This document shows, one piece after another, positions 14,478 to 22,759 of a DNA stretch of 37,913 nt; positions within the stretch are counted from its first letter, which is position 1; every line of letters begins with the position of its first letter. The translations under genes and the position numbers were made by a program. The DNA comes from a virus, in IMG/VR virus record IMGVR_UViG_3300009093_000042, positions 64,001 through 101,913 of that record; one strand, 5' to 3'. The notes beneath the pieces are model-generated. The model made no database searches. It was not told the DNA's origin and was given only the letters and a program-made list of their open reading frames with translations.

Positions 14478-15289
14478 TAACGTTGACCAGGAGCGGGCAG
14501 GAGCTTGTCGGCCATTTCCTGGATGGCTTTGGACGGGTCTTTGGCGCTGTCCAATTTTTCCATGGAAGGCTGATTGCTCGCGTACGGGCCGCCTGAAAGA
14601 TATTTCGCCGGAGTGCCCAGGGCTTTGGTGCGCGGAGCAGCCGGATGACGGAAGCCCATGCGGCCAGCCGGAGCGGCACCAGGACGAGCCATCGGGGGTT
14701 TTCCACCCATGGCTCGCATCGGAGGCTTGCCGCCCATCGGGCGCATCGGAGGCATGGCATGTTCCTGCATGTCCTCTTTGCCTTCTTCCTTCTCGCCACC
14801 TTCGCCACCCTCGTCCTTTTTCTTGCCGAACTTGCCCTTGTTCTTGCAGAAGCCGCATTGGCAGCCCGCTTTGTGGCCACCTTCGCTGATGTCGGCCTGG
14901 GCGATCAGAGCAGCCACATCGACATCACCGTCACTGTCCAGGATGTCGCGGATGAGGTTTTCCTTCATCGCTTCCTTGCTGATCTTTTCGCCTTCGTCCT
15001 TGCTCTTGCCTTCGCCGCTGGTCTTGTAACCCGCCGAGCTGGTCGGATTATGGGACGGCGCTTTGGCGATGGGCGCGGGGATCGAAGTTTCGGACTTTTT
15101 GATGGCGTCCTTTTCGCCGCCATTTTTTTCGCCTTCGTCCTTGCTCTTGCCACTGCTCGGGGTCTTGTAACCTGCCGAGCTGGTGGGAGCATGGGAAGGA
15201 GACTTGGCCACGTCAGCGGTATCTTCAGCGACGCGGCGACGGCCATATTTGGCTTCGTCCAGAGAGGAGATGAATTCGTGTACTTTCAT
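14477..15289 (-). CDS. Repeat-rich charged protein with Cys cluster (270 aa)
   Basis: It has a short ordered start (MKVHEFISSLDEAKYGRRRV), then two copies of a 26-residue unit at about 30-55 and 77-102 (both with PTSSAGYKT and GKSKDEGEK). A folded-looking stretch follows (NLIRDILDSDGDVDVAALIA), then a Cys cluster C143-x-C145-x2-C148 (GCQCGFCKNKG), and a Met/Gly/Pro-rich zone with the unit MGGKPPM twice. The C-terminus is helical (MEKLDSAKDPSKAIQEMADK). Most of it would be disordered. It begins 4 nt after the tube gene stop, where neither T4 nor P2 has such a gene. Function unknown. Confidence 0.7.
   Translation of the reverse strand: MKVHEFISSLDEAKYGRRRVAEDTADVAKSPSHAPTSSAGYKTPSSGKSKDEGEKNGGEKDAIKKSETSIPAPIAKAPSHNPTSSAGYKTSGEGKSKDEGEKISKEAMKENLIRDILDSDGDVDVAALIAQADISEGGHKAGCQCGFCKNKGKFGKKKDEGGEGGEKEEGKEDMQEHAMPPMRPMGGKPPMRAMGGKPPMARPGAAPAGRMGFRHPAAPRTKALGTPAKYLSGGPYASNQPSMEKLDSAKDPSKAIQEMADKLLPAPGQR
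14987..15203 (-). repeat. Two 76-nt direct repeats, 141-nt period
   Basis: The segments at 14987-15062 and 15128-15203 are closely similar at the DNA level (both contain TTCGCCTTCGTCCTTGCTC and CTTGTAACC). They encode the repeated unit of the 270-aa protein. Confidence 0.75.
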
Positions 15290-15293
15290 GTGA

Positions 15294-15902
15294 TTACGGG
15301 ATCGGAACGATCATGTTGTCGATGTTTTGTGGGTAATACCGGTCGATCTGGAGAGACAACTGGCAATCCACTTTTCCGCTCGTGGTCATGTCCGCGTCGG
15401 AGAACTTCAGTCCCTTCGGGAGACAGCCTTCCAAAGAGAAGATCAGGCCAGACTGCATGGTGTTCTGGCTGGTTTGCGCGTTGCCACGGATGTCAGCTTC
15501 CTGAGCAACCTGGTTGGGCACAATCCAGGTGAAATAACCGTTGGTCTTCACGACGCTGGTGAGACCTACACCGCCAGTGCGCGGGTTGCGGACGAGCCAC
15601 ATCCACTTTTCGAGAGCCTGGGCGGTGTTCTGACCGAACGCATACCGGATCGGCACTTCGACAGCCGGAGTGGGCGTGTCGCCACCGATCAGGTAGTTGG
15701 TCTGCTGCATGTACTTCACCCCGATGACTTCGATGCTGCGCTCGGGGAAAGGAAACTTCTCGACGGCGAACTCGACGTTCTCCGTCCAGTCCAATCCAAT
15801 CGCCTGCGGGAGGTTGATGGTGAACTTGAACAAGTCCTGGCGTTGCAGGTCCAGGCGGGAGTTCTGCGAGCCAAACGTGTTTTTGAATAGCATTCGTGCC
15901 AT
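15294..15902 (-). CDS. gp19: Tail tube protein, gp19-like
   Basis: 202 aa with the classical tube pattern: an N-terminal strand (RQDLFKFTINLPQA), a mid part with YAFGQNTAQALEKWMWLVRN, and the conserved end LIFSLEGCLPKGLKFSDADM followed by a Gly-Lys and LSLQIDRYYPQNID. Tube proteins form stacked hexameric rings inside the sheath and conduct DNA. It lies 5 nt after the sheath stop, the gene order of T4 (18 then 19). T4 gp19 is 163 aa, so this one is slightly longer. Confidence 0.85.
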   Translation of the reverse strand: MARMLFKNTFGSQNSRLDLQRQDLFKFTINLPQAIGLDWTENVEFAVEKFPFPERSIEVIGVKYMQQTNYLIGGDTPTPAVEVPIRYAFGQNTAQALEKWMWLVRNPRTGGVGLTSVVKTNGYFTWIVPNQVAQEADIRGNAQTSQNTMQSGLIFSLEGCLPKGLKFSDADMTTSGKVDCQLSLQIDRYYPQNIDNMIVPIP

Positions 15903-15907
15903 AAATC

Positions 15908-18127
15908 TTAGCCGGTTATATTGTTCACAATCGCACCCGATTCGAGCACCGTGGCGTTGATGTAAATCTTCTCCACCGAGTCCGTGGGCACGATATTGAG
16001 ATCAACGATGACCTCACGCAGATTGCGCGTCTGCGCGTTGTTGTTCGAGGAATCGCAGACCAGCTCGTAAGCTTCGATGCCGCGCAGGTTGACCACGCTG
16101 TCGAGGAACTGAGTCATCGCCAGGTTGAGCTGCTGGAGCAAAGTGAGGTCGTTTGGATCGAAGACCTTCGTGCGACCGATGGCCGCGAGACCCTGCACGA
16201 CATACTCGACCAGCACCAGGTTGTGGATGGCCGTGAGCTTGTCCGTGGTGCCGGGCGGGATGCGCAGGAGCGTAAGCTCGCCGTACACTTTGACCTGGCC
16301 TTGGCTTTTCAGCACGATGTTGATCGGCGTCTGGCCTGCCACGTAGGAGGCTTCTTTCGCGTTGTTCGAAATCTTTGGGAACGCCACTGTGGTTGCTTCC
16401 GGGATGACGCCGCGCACGTCGCCTGCTGCCGCATACCACGGCTGGTCGTTGAGCCAAGTGAACGCCATGGCGCGCAGAGCACCGATGGTCGGAGGAGCCG
16501 AGATCGTTTGCTGAGTGATCGGGTCCTGCATCGTGATCCAGTTGAAGAACGCCGCCATGTAAGGCGTGTTGAAGAATCCACGGGACACAAACTGGCCTGC
16601 GCCATTGACCCAGTCGATAGCGTTCCAAATGGTGAGCGGCACGCTGGCGGCATTGTTCGGCGGAAATGTTTCAGGGTTGTTCGCCGGAATGTCGATCAAG
16701 GCAACGGACTTAGTGACCGTTGCGGTGTCACGAAGCTGAGCGTGAACGCTGACAGTGCTGGTGTCGGTGCTGGTCACGCCCGGCGCACACAGGACGTTGA
16801 TGGTCACGTTGTCCGTGTCCTCAAAGGACTTGATGCCGGTCATCACGTCGTTCACCGGGTCGAAAGCCCCGACGAAGTCCGCTGCTTGCGCATTCTCACC
16901 GTTGAATCCGTTGCTGAAGGAGCCGGAGTCGCCGACCGCCGCATCGTTCGTGGGCGCGCCGACAACCGGATGAGTTGCAGACAGGTTCCACGGGTTGGTC
17001 GTATTGGCAGGAACCACTGTGCCGAGCGTCTTGATCGTGATGTAGTTGGACGGCACTGTCTGGTTGATCATCGTGGCGAAGTCGCTGGCTACCGTGGGCA
17101 CCGTGAAGAAGCCAAGGTTGTCATAGACTTCGACCAGAGCCGAGTTCCAGGAGATGCTGATTTTCTTGGTGCCCGCGTTTGTGCCGGGTCCCACCAAAAC
17201 TTTCAAACCGTTGGCGCTCGCGTCGCTGGTCGTGTTCGCCCAGGTACCAGCGCTGGAGGCGTAGATCAAGGCGGCAGGAGTTTTTCCAACAACCCGAGTG
17301 ACGGTGGCCGCTGTGTAATTGTCCTGGAGGCTGAGCGCCTGGTAGCCGCGTTCCGAGTCATTGGTCGGCTGAATCTGGATGATTGCTGTGCCGTTGACAA
17401 TCGGGTTCACCACGGTCACATAAACTTCCTGGGTCGGGGCTTTGTTCGACTGCGAGAGGATCAGCAGGTCGCCCACGTTCAGGTTGGTCGGAGTCGCGGT
17501 GACGGTGAAATAATAATTGCCCTTGGTGCCTGCCACCGTTCCCACCGAGACGTTCTGGTAGGTGTAGCCGTCGAGCTGGCCTTCAGCCTTGCTGGCCGCA
17601 TTCTGGTAGTAGCTGAATTGCAGGTCGCCGTTGGTGTAGGTGTCGTTGAGCGAAGCACCTTGCAGCGTGCCGAAGGAGCCGTTGATGCTGACCACCTGAG
17701 CGTTGGTGGTGCTGCGCTTTCCGTCCTGCGTGATTTGCACGAAGACGTTGCCGGTTGGAGAGAGCGCTGGATCAACCAGCGGAGCGCCCGCTGAAATGAA
17801 ATAGCCTTTTCCGACCGCGCCGGTGGCCGGATAGTTCACGCCGCCAGGCAAGTCCTGATAACGCGCACCCACGCGCACAATCGTTGAGCCGTTGGTGAAG
17901 GGAGCAATGATTCCCAAGGCCGTGCCCAGGAAGTAGCCGGAAATCGGCTGACCGAAAGTGTTGATGAAATCCTGGACCGTTGCGATTGGAGTTGGCGTAT
18001 CGAAGGGTCCTTTGCTGGCGACGCCGATCAGGCCGGGCTGAAATCGGCTGGTGGACGTGGCAGAAAGAGACTGGTCGATGATCTGGGTGTAAACTCCAGG
18101 AAAATTTTTTACATTGATGTTTGCCAT
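15908..18127 (-). CDS. gp18: Tail sheath protein, gp18-like
   Basis: A 739-aa protein opening MANINVKNFPGVYTQIIDQS, the usual 'f-PGVy-x-x-e-x' start of contractile sheaths, then RFQPGLIGVASKGPFDTPTP. The C-terminal domain is typical: YAAAGDVRGVIPEATTVAFP, NIVLKSQGQVKVYGELTLLR and a final region INATVLESGAIVNNI. The middle (about 100-370) contains beta-rich inserted domains that would face outwards. T4 gp18 is 659 aa. It is first in its run after an 89-nt gap that holds an ATGTTTACAAAA element (minus sense) and an AG-rich leader just before the ATG. Confidence 0.92.
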   Translation of the reverse strand: MANINVKNFPGVYTQIIDQSLSATSTSRFQPGLIGVASKGPFDTPTPIATVQDFINTFGQPISGYFLGTALGIIAPFTNGSTIVRVGARYQDLPGGVNYPATGAVGKGYFISAGAPLVDPALSPTGNVFVQITQDGKRSTTNAQVVSINGSFGTLQGASLNDTYTNGDLQFSYYQNAASKAEGQLDGYTYQNVSVGTVAGTKGNYYFTVTATPTNLNVGDLLILSQSNKAPTQEVYVTVVNPIVNGTAIIQIQPTNDSERGYQALSLQDNYTAATVTRVVGKTPAALIYASSAGTWANTTSDASANGLKVLVGPGTNAGTKKISISWNSALVEVYDNLGFFTVPTVASDFATMINQTVPSNYITIKTLGTVVPANTTNPWNLSATHPVVGAPTNDAAVGDSGSFSNGFNGENAQAADFVGAFDPVNDVMTGIKSFEDTDNVTINVLCAPGVTSTDTSTVSVHAQLRDTATVTKSVALIDIPANNPETFPPNNAASVPLTIWNAIDWVNGAGQFVSRGFFNTPYMAAFFNWITMQDPITQQTISAPPTIGALRAMAFTWLNDQPWYAAAGDVRGVIPEATTVAFPKISNNAKEASYVAGQTPINIVLKSQGQVKVYGELTLLRIPPGTTDKLTAIHNLVLVEYVVQGLAAIGRTKVFDPNDLTLLQQLNLAMTQFLDSVVNLRGIEAYELVCDSSNNNAQTRNLREVIVDLNIVPTDSVEKIYINATVLESGAIVNNITG

Positions 18128-18216
18128 AACAAGTCGTCTTCTCTTTTATTTACTCCCCGTGACTGCCAAATCTTCGGCCCGTTTTTGTAAACATTATTCG
18201 TTGTCTGCTTCTCATC
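18128..18216 (-). promoter_or_regulatory. Intergenic leader upstream of the sheath gene
   Basis: The gap holds an ATGTTTACAAAA element (18186-18197, minus sense), about 60 nt before the sheath ATG, and an A/G-rich stretch (GGGGAGTAAATAAAAGAGAAG) ending 12 nt before it. A short stem GTCTG/CAGAC sits just after the previous gene's stop without a T run. It is a probable promoter and leader region; no clear -35 is seen. Confidence 0.4.
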
Positions 18217-19257
18217 TTACAGACTACCTACAGTGATAATGCCGTAGCCTGACGATTGCGGTATCCCGCCCATGAATAGAGGATCAGTTGGGTTGGTGCT
18301 CGAAAAGCTGAAGCGGTCGTAAAACAGCGGTTGATCGCTGCCAGAAAGCGTGATGTCGTGCGGAGGATAGGTGCCGTTGGACAGCAAGCTGCTCTGCGCG
18401 TCAGGCGGGACATTGGCGCGCATATTCAACGTGGGATTGTTGTCGTCGATCCGCAAGTCCACGCGCACCTGGCTGTTGAAAGCGTTGTCCAGCTCGCTCG
18501 GGTTGCTGGAAAACTGAGAGGGGCGCACGAGCAATTCCCACAGCGCGGGGATGAACTGGATGTTTTGGTCGATGCTGTAGCCTTCGACCACCAGGTTGAT
18601 GGTGGTGCGGAATTCCACGTTGGCGCGGTCCTCTGGTTCTTCCAGGGTGCTGTTCTCGATGTTGCCGTCGATGTACATTCGAATCCGCTGAAATCCGAGC
18701 GCCGGGTAGTGGACCGTCATCCAGGTCTGAGCAGTGCCGCCGCCCACGGCAAAGGCGCGCATGAACTGTTCGATGAAGCTCGCTTGCGTGTCAGGCCGCA
18801 TCGCGTAGTGATCAATTTGAAAATGGTAGTCCCAGGCGTTGGGGCGGAAGCTTACGGCCACGTGCCCGAGTTCGGACTTGGTGATGTCCGAATCGACCGT
18901 GGGCCAGTTCATGTGCCGGAATTGATGGACGCCGTAGCTCTGCTCAGCGCGGTAGCGCCAGTTGCGACGAAACACCGAGATCAGCGGATACCGGAGATTG
19001 TGCGGGTAGGGTTCGTACAGCGGAGTTCCCTGTTCGGTTTTGAGGTCGAACAGGTATTTGAAAGGATTGTTGTCACTTTTCCAGAGCTGGTCGAAGTTGC
19101 CGAAGGCGTCCATCGGCGTCGCAAAGACCACTGGAATGGGATAACCAGCGCGAACGAAGAAAGTGGAATAAAGCCACCGTTGCAGAGCCAGCTCATGGTA
19201 GCGCATTCCGGTAGCGCCCATGGTGCCCATTCTCACGCTGAGTGTATCGTCTGCCAT
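18217..19257 (-). CDS. Tail terminator / sheath stabiliser candidate (gp15-like, 346 aa)
   Basis: By pattern the protein parallels T4 gp15: helix plus 'P-I-P-V-V-F-A-T-P' strand (VRAGYPIPVVFATPMDAFGN), a strand YPLISVFRRNWRYRAEQSYG, then AWDYHFQIDHYAMRPDTQAS leading into a helix (FIEQFMRAF), and FRTTINLVVEGYSIDQNIQF. In T4, gp15 caps the last sheath ring and joins tail to neck, and its gene precedes sheath as here. The C-terminal 80 residues are Asn/Ser/Pro-rich. Similarity is weak, so an unassigned neck protein is the alternative. Confidence 0.55.
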   Translation of the reverse strand: MADDTLSVRMGTMGATGMRYHELALQRWLYSTFFVRAGYPIPVVFATPMDAFGNFDQLWKSDNNPFKYLFDLKTEQGTPLYEPYPHNLRYPLISVFRRNWRYRAEQSYGVHQFRHMNWPTVDSDITKSELGHVAVSFRPNAWDYHFQIDHYAMRPDTQASFIEQFMRAFAVGGGTAQTWMTVHYPALGFQRIRMYIDGNIENSTLEEPEDRANVEFRTTINLVVEGYSIDQNIQFIPALWELLVRPSQFSSNPSELDNAFNSQVRVDLRIDDNNPTLNMRANVPPDAQSSLLSNGTYPPHDITLSGSDQPLFYDRFSFSSTNPTDPLFMGGIPQSSGYGIITVGSL

Positions 19258-19294
19258 ATCCTAAATAGGGCGACGACCGCGAATAACCGCGAGA

Positions 19295-19573
19295 TTACTT
19301 CAGCTTGAGAAGGAGGCTCGACTGGACAGGGACTTTGGTTCCGCCTTCCGTCTCAACGTCCACCCAACCGCCACCTTTGTCAGAAGGCCCGATGACACGG
19401 ACTTTCTGGCCAGGATAGGGATACGTCGGGTCGTCGATGATACCCACGGTCTCACCGGCGCTCACGTAGCCATCTTCGGTCAGGATGGTGTTGACGGCTT
19501 CCTTGAGGGTTTCCGGTTTCCTCAAGTCCACTTGGCCGACTGCTTCCTGAATTTTTTGGTCGATGTTCTTCAT
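19295..19573 (-). CDS. Small SH3-like protein (92 aa)
   Basis: The ATG at 19573 is chosen over the in-frame GTG at 19597, which would overlap the upstream gene. After a helical start (MKNIDQKIQEAVGQVDLRKP) the rest looks like a small beta barrel: YVSAGETVGIIDDPTYPYPG, QKVRVIGPSDKGGGWVDVET, VPVQSSLLLKLK. That resembles SH3/KOW-type barrels. It lies between the gp15-like and 117-aa genes in the neck/tail run. Function not known. Confidence 0.6.
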   Translation of the reverse strand: MKNIDQKIQEAVGQVDLRKPETLKEAVNTILTEDGYVSAGETVGIIDDPTYPYPGQKVRVIGPSDKGGGWVDVETEGGTKVPVQSSLLLKLK

Positions 19574-19586
19574 GCTATTATTTAAC

Positions 19587-19940
19587 CTACGATCCACTGG
19601 CCAACGCCAACAGGATCGCTCCGTTCACGTCGGGATGCGGGCTAAACCAGGAAGACCCTCGCCGAAACAAGTTCAGCAGAGACTCCGATTCCGCGTCCGT
19701 CTTAATTACGACCTTTCCCTCCATAATGCTCACGTCCAGGTTTTTGGCCATTTTACTGAGCTTTGGACCCATTTCCATCAGCTTCTGCTGAAGGTCAGGA
19801 ACAGGCTTCAAATGCGCTTTTTTGTTGAGCCAATCCAGGAACATAGCGACGACGGCGTCCTCTTTTGACTTCGTAATTGTAAACAAACTTTTTTTGAATC
19901 CGTCCGTCAGGGCGTCCATTATGAAGCCGCTGTCTTTCAT
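19587..19940 (-). CDS. Unknown small protein (117 aa)
   Basis: The start overlaps the stop of the gp14-like gene as ATGA; an in-frame ATG at 19919 (MDALTDGFKK) is a second option. The sequence is largely helical with a basic start (FKKSLFTITKSKEDAVVAMF, LDWLNKKAHLKPVP) and a small beta part (VSIMEGKVVIKTDAESE). Codons near the start contain a perfect TTGTTTACAA element (19877-19886). No family recognised; by position a neck or tail-joining factor. Confidence 0.6.
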   Translation of the reverse strand: MKDSGFIMDALTDGFKKSLFTITKSKEDAVVAMFLDWLNKKAHLKPVPDLQQKLMEMGPKLSKMAKNLDVSIMEGKVVIKTDAESESLLNLFRRGSSWFSPHPDVNGAILLALASGS

Positions 19941-20575
19941 GGCCAGTTGTGTGGAATGTTGGTCGGGCCGGTGGGCGGAAACCCAGGCCAGTCCGCAGGC
20001 ACCGGCGCGGTGGGTTTCTCAGCCGGGGCGGTTTCTCCGAGATTCGTTAGCGGGCGCGCATCGCCGTCCGGCGCGATGGTGGCTTCACAGATCAGGCCCA
20101 TCCACACGTTGGTCTGGCCCCAGTAGGCTTCAGGAGCCAGGACGACGTTCGTGATCATCAGCCGATAGCCGAGATAATAGATCATGTCGCCACGCAGCGG
20201 AAAGTAATCCAGGCGAACGACTTCTTTCTCAGCAATGGACGGCAGGCCGGAAGGTTGCAGGTGCAGGTTGGCGATGATGAAATTGAACTGCTGGACCGGT
20301 TTGATGCCGAGCTTGGTCATTTTCCAGTTCGGCTTTTCAAACTTGGCAATGACAGGCACATCCAGCTCTCGCGTGAAAGTAGTTCTGTCCGTCAATGGCA
20401 TGTGCCAGAGCGTGTCGATTTTCGTGATGTCGCGGTTGACCTCAAAGAATTTCGGCCTGGGTTTCGGGGAGCTGATTCGAACCCACTCGGCGTACATGGT
20501 GAGAGCGATTTGAGTGTCCCGCAGCTTGAAGACCTCGGTGTCGTAAAGGAACTCTTTTCGCTCTGTATAACGCAT
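19937..20575 (-). CDS. Neck protein candidate (gp14-like, 212 aa)
   Basis: The protein begins MRYTERKEFLYDTEVFKLRD. Its later part resembles the T4 gp14 neck family: RLDYFPLRGDMIYYLGYRLM corresponds to 'GDLIYF ... l-F-EI', followed by an aromatic-Trp turn (APEAYWGQTNVWMGLICEAT). The C-terminal 35 residues are Pro-rich. In T4, gp13/gp14 join the head to the tail. It is the first gene of the long minus-strand tail run and diverges from the hub operon, with 19 nt between starts. TAGTTA lies 4 nt before its ATG. Confidence 0.45.
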   Translation of the reverse strand: MRYTERKEFLYDTEVFKLRDTQIALTMYAEWVRISSPKPRPKFFEVNRDITKIDTLWHMPLTDRTTFTRELDVPVIAKFEKPNWKMTKLGIKPVQQFNFIIANLHLQPSGLPSIAEKEVVRLDYFPLRGDMIYYLGYRLMITNVVLAPEAYWGQTNVWMGLICEATIAPDGDARPLTNLGETAPAEKPTAPVPADWPGFPPTGPTNIPHNWP

Positions 20576-20594
20576 ATTGTAACTAGCTTAGAAC

Positions 20595-20891
20595 ATGAGA
20601 TCGCCCGAACTGGAACAACTCATAACGGAACTACGAGCGGAAAACCCTGTCAGCCACGTTGTCACCAATGCTGACAGCAAGGTGGTGGTCATCATCGAGG
20701 AGACAAATGAGCGCCTGGAGTTCAAAGCGGACGAGTGCCGGTTGATCCTGAGCAGCGCCGACACGGTACGTCGTTTGTTCGACGCCCTGGATTACCCGGA
20801 GGAGACGTTTGTGGAATTTTACGGTATCGAGGTCGATCCTGATGTCATGTCCGAGCTGGAGGATTTCGCGTCCAGCGTGGATGAAATGTAA
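20595..20891 (+). CDS. Unknown acidic protein (98 aa), upstream of the hub
   Basis: It begins MRSPELEQLITELRAENPVS, then a strand pair (SKVVVIIEETNERLEFKADE) and ends in an acidic helix (PDVMSELEDFASSVDEM). It lies 2 nt upstream of the hub gene and probably shares its transcript, so it could be a hub assembly factor. No family recognised. The start is 19 nt from the divergent gp14-like gene; no Shine-Dalgarno sequence. Confidence 0.6.
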   Translation: MRSPELEQLITELRAENPVSHVVTNADSKVVVIIEETNERLEFKADECRLILSSADTVRRLFDALDYPEETFVEFYGIEVDPDVMSELEDFASSVDEM

Positions 20892-20893
20892 TT

Positions 20894-22237
20894 GTGGCTG
20901 TTACCTCTGCCAATCAAAACGTCGAAGGACGCGTTGTCGTCGATGTGGAGCTGTGGCTGCCCAATAACAAGTTTGTGCCGTTCAGCAGCCTGAGCGTCAT
21001 CCACGTGAAGTCGGTCATCGAGGAGTCGGTGAAAGGAACCAGCACCCACGAACTTTTTGTGCGCGCCCCGACGACGGATTACGTGGACAGCGTTATCCGG
21101 GCTGCCCAGTCTCAGGGATCGCCTTTTGTCCGCTATCGTATCGGCATCGGTCTTCCCGGCCAGATGTCCTACCTGCCGTGGCAGGATATGATCCTGCCTG
21201 ATTTTAGCGCGCCGATTGAGGGTGTTGGAAAAACAGCGGGTCACTTCGTCAGGATGATGCTGAAAGATAATTTGTTTACTTTTTCTCGCGCCACCAAAAC
21301 TGCCGCCCGGCGCGGACTGGTGAGCGACGTGGTGAAGCAGATCGCAAGTGAGAATCAGATCGCGAACACGGTCATCGAGCCTACGGTCGGCCAGGGCCTG
21401 TGGATTCAGAGCTTTGTGGACGACGTGGACTTTATCCGTACGCGCATGGTGCCACGCGCCATCAACGCCAAAGGCCGAGGGGCCTACAATTTTTATTTTC
21501 AGGATGGCGCGCTACACTTTCACACTCCCGACTACCAGGCGCAGCTCAAAGACCTGGTTTATTACCAGGTGGATAATTTCGGTCTCACGCAGCTTGACGA
21601 AACCCAGAACATGCTGGAGTTCGGCGCTTCAAATGTGCGCGTGGTGACCTATGATCCGTACACTGCCACTTTTGGAGAAATCGTTTCTGACCCTACGAAG
21701 TCACTTCGCCTGGGGAACGTGCTGACACCGGTAGCCAGCGTTCAAGGGGCGGAGTTGAACTATCCCTTTCACCTGAGCACGAACACCGCCCAGGAAGCAT
21801 CGAACCTTGCTCAGGCGATTTATGACAATGCGAGGATGCAGACGCTCGGTTTGAAGATCGACATTGCGCGTTCCATTTTCCTTCGGGTTGGTGACCTTGT
21901 GCAGGTGACGATCAGTCCGTCGCAGTCGAAAAACAGCGTCTGGTCCGGGGTCTATTTTGTGACCAATGCGTGTTACACCATTGAGAGTGGCACGCTGATT
22001 TCCAACTTCGTGGTGAAGCGTGGAGAGTTCCAGACTGATTCCATGAGTCCCGCGCAGGTCAACATTCTGGGGGACAATCTGGTGCTGAACAATCAGCAGG
22101 CTCCGGGGCAGCCGCTGAATGTGAAAGGGGTCGAAAGCTCGGTGCTGACGCACGGTGCCGGACAAGCAGGATACACTTCGATCTTCGTACAGACTCAGGA
22201 CCCGAACGCAGCGCCGAACCCAAATCCGGCGCTTTAA
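20894..22237 (+). CDS. Baseplate hub protein (gp27/gpD-like)
   Basis: The start is a GTG 2 nt after the upstream stop. The 447-aa protein has the gpD/gp27 pattern: an N-terminal barrel (VELWLPNNKFVPFSSLSVIH), the 'SDVVKQIASENQI' helix, then QSFVDDVDFIRTRMVPRAIN with GAYNFYFQDGALHFHTPDY, a region conserved in hub proteins of contractile tails, and a second barrel with FLRVGDLVQVTISPSQSKN. The trimer would mount the spike encoded at 10672-11787. The C-terminal 60 residues are Gln/Pro/Asn-rich. Its stop TTAA is shared with the convergent gene. Confidence 0.8.
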   Translation: MAVTSANQNVEGRVVVDVELWLPNNKFVPFSSLSVIHVKSVIEESVKGTSTHELFVRAPTTDYVDSVIRAAQSQGSPFVRYRIGIGLPGQMSYLPWQDMILPDFSAPIEGVGKTAGHFVRMMLKDNLFTFSRATKTAARRGLVSDVVKQIASENQIANTVIEPTVGQGLWIQSFVDDVDFIRTRMVPRAINAKGRGAYNFYFQDGALHFHTPDYQAQLKDLVYYQVDNFGLTQLDETQNMLEFGASNVRVVTYDPYTATFGEIVSDPTKSLRLGNVLTPVASVQGAELNYPFHLSTNTAQEASNLAQAIYDNARMQTLGLKIDIARSIFLRVGDLVQVTISPSQSKNSVWSGVYFVTNACYTIESGTLISNFVVKRGEFQTDSMSPAQVNILGDNLVLNNQQAPGQPLNVKGVESSVLTHGAGQAGYTSIFVQTQDPNAAPNPNPAL

Positions 22238-22755
22238 GAAGTCGGGAACGGAGGAGGAGCCACCACGCCGCCAGAGATGAACTTCTGGTTCCAAAGCTGA
22301 GGCGCAAAGAATGGATCGCTCTTGTCGTAGGCCATTTCTTCGAACTTCAAACGAGCAGCCAGTTGAGCGCGGATGTTGCCACCACCACCGGTGCATTTGA
22401 TTTCGACGAAAGGCGCATTGACGAAGAAGTCGATCGTACGCCGACCGCCAGGAACGATGCTGTATTCAGCCGAGATAGGAGTGCGTGTACCGGAGGAACC
22501 GTCATCCAGCGATTGCTGAATTTTGAAAAAGATCGTGGTTCCGTTGAACGTCAAGCCGGTTGCCGGAGGGAAGGCGACGTTCTCGATCATCAGGTGAACC
22601 TGGTTGTCGGGATTCGTCGTGGCTGCGGCGACCGTGAGGTTCGTGCCAAAGGCATAGTCGGCGATGCGCAGACGGCTGCCAACATAGCCGGACACCATCG
22701 GGGCCTGGACAAACGTTGTCCTTAGCAGTGGCTCTGGATATGCGCCTGGGTCCAT
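22234..22755 (-). CDS. Virion structural candidate (173 aa)
   Basis: The product opens MDPGAYPEPLLRTTFVQAPM and is beta-rich with few Lys, reading IENVAFPPATGLTFNGTTIF, then IVPGGRRTIDFFVNAPFVEI and GGGGNIRAQLAARLKFEEMA. It is reminiscent of decoration or appendage proteins and shares its general composition with the 205-aa gene at 6493. It lies 4 nt after the SWIM-protein stop and its end shares the TTAA stop with the hub gene. No family recognised. Confidence 0.65.
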   Translation of the reverse strand: MDPGAYPEPLLRTTFVQAPMVSGYVGSRLRIADYAFGTNLTVAAATTNPDNQVHLMIENVAFPPATGLTFNGTTIFFKIQQSLDDGSSGTRTPISAEYSIVPGGRRTIDFFVNAPFVEIKCTGGGGNIRAQLAARLKFEEMAYDKSDPFFAPQLWNQKFISGGVVAPPPFPTS

Positions 22756-22759
22756 AGTA

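Noticed and set aside
16223-17794. 523-codon open frame on the plus strand
   Set aside because: It is antisense to the sheath gene; its translation is rich in Arg, Val, His and Gly in a way typical of reverse-frame shadows, while the minus frame clearly encodes sheath.
18147-18167. T4-type late promoter TATAAATA before the sheath gene
   Set aside because: Only a loose AGTAAATAAAAG is present and no similar sequence is seen before other structural genes.
18331-19308. 325-codon plus-strand frame
   Set aside because: Antisense to the gp15-like gene; no credible protein features.
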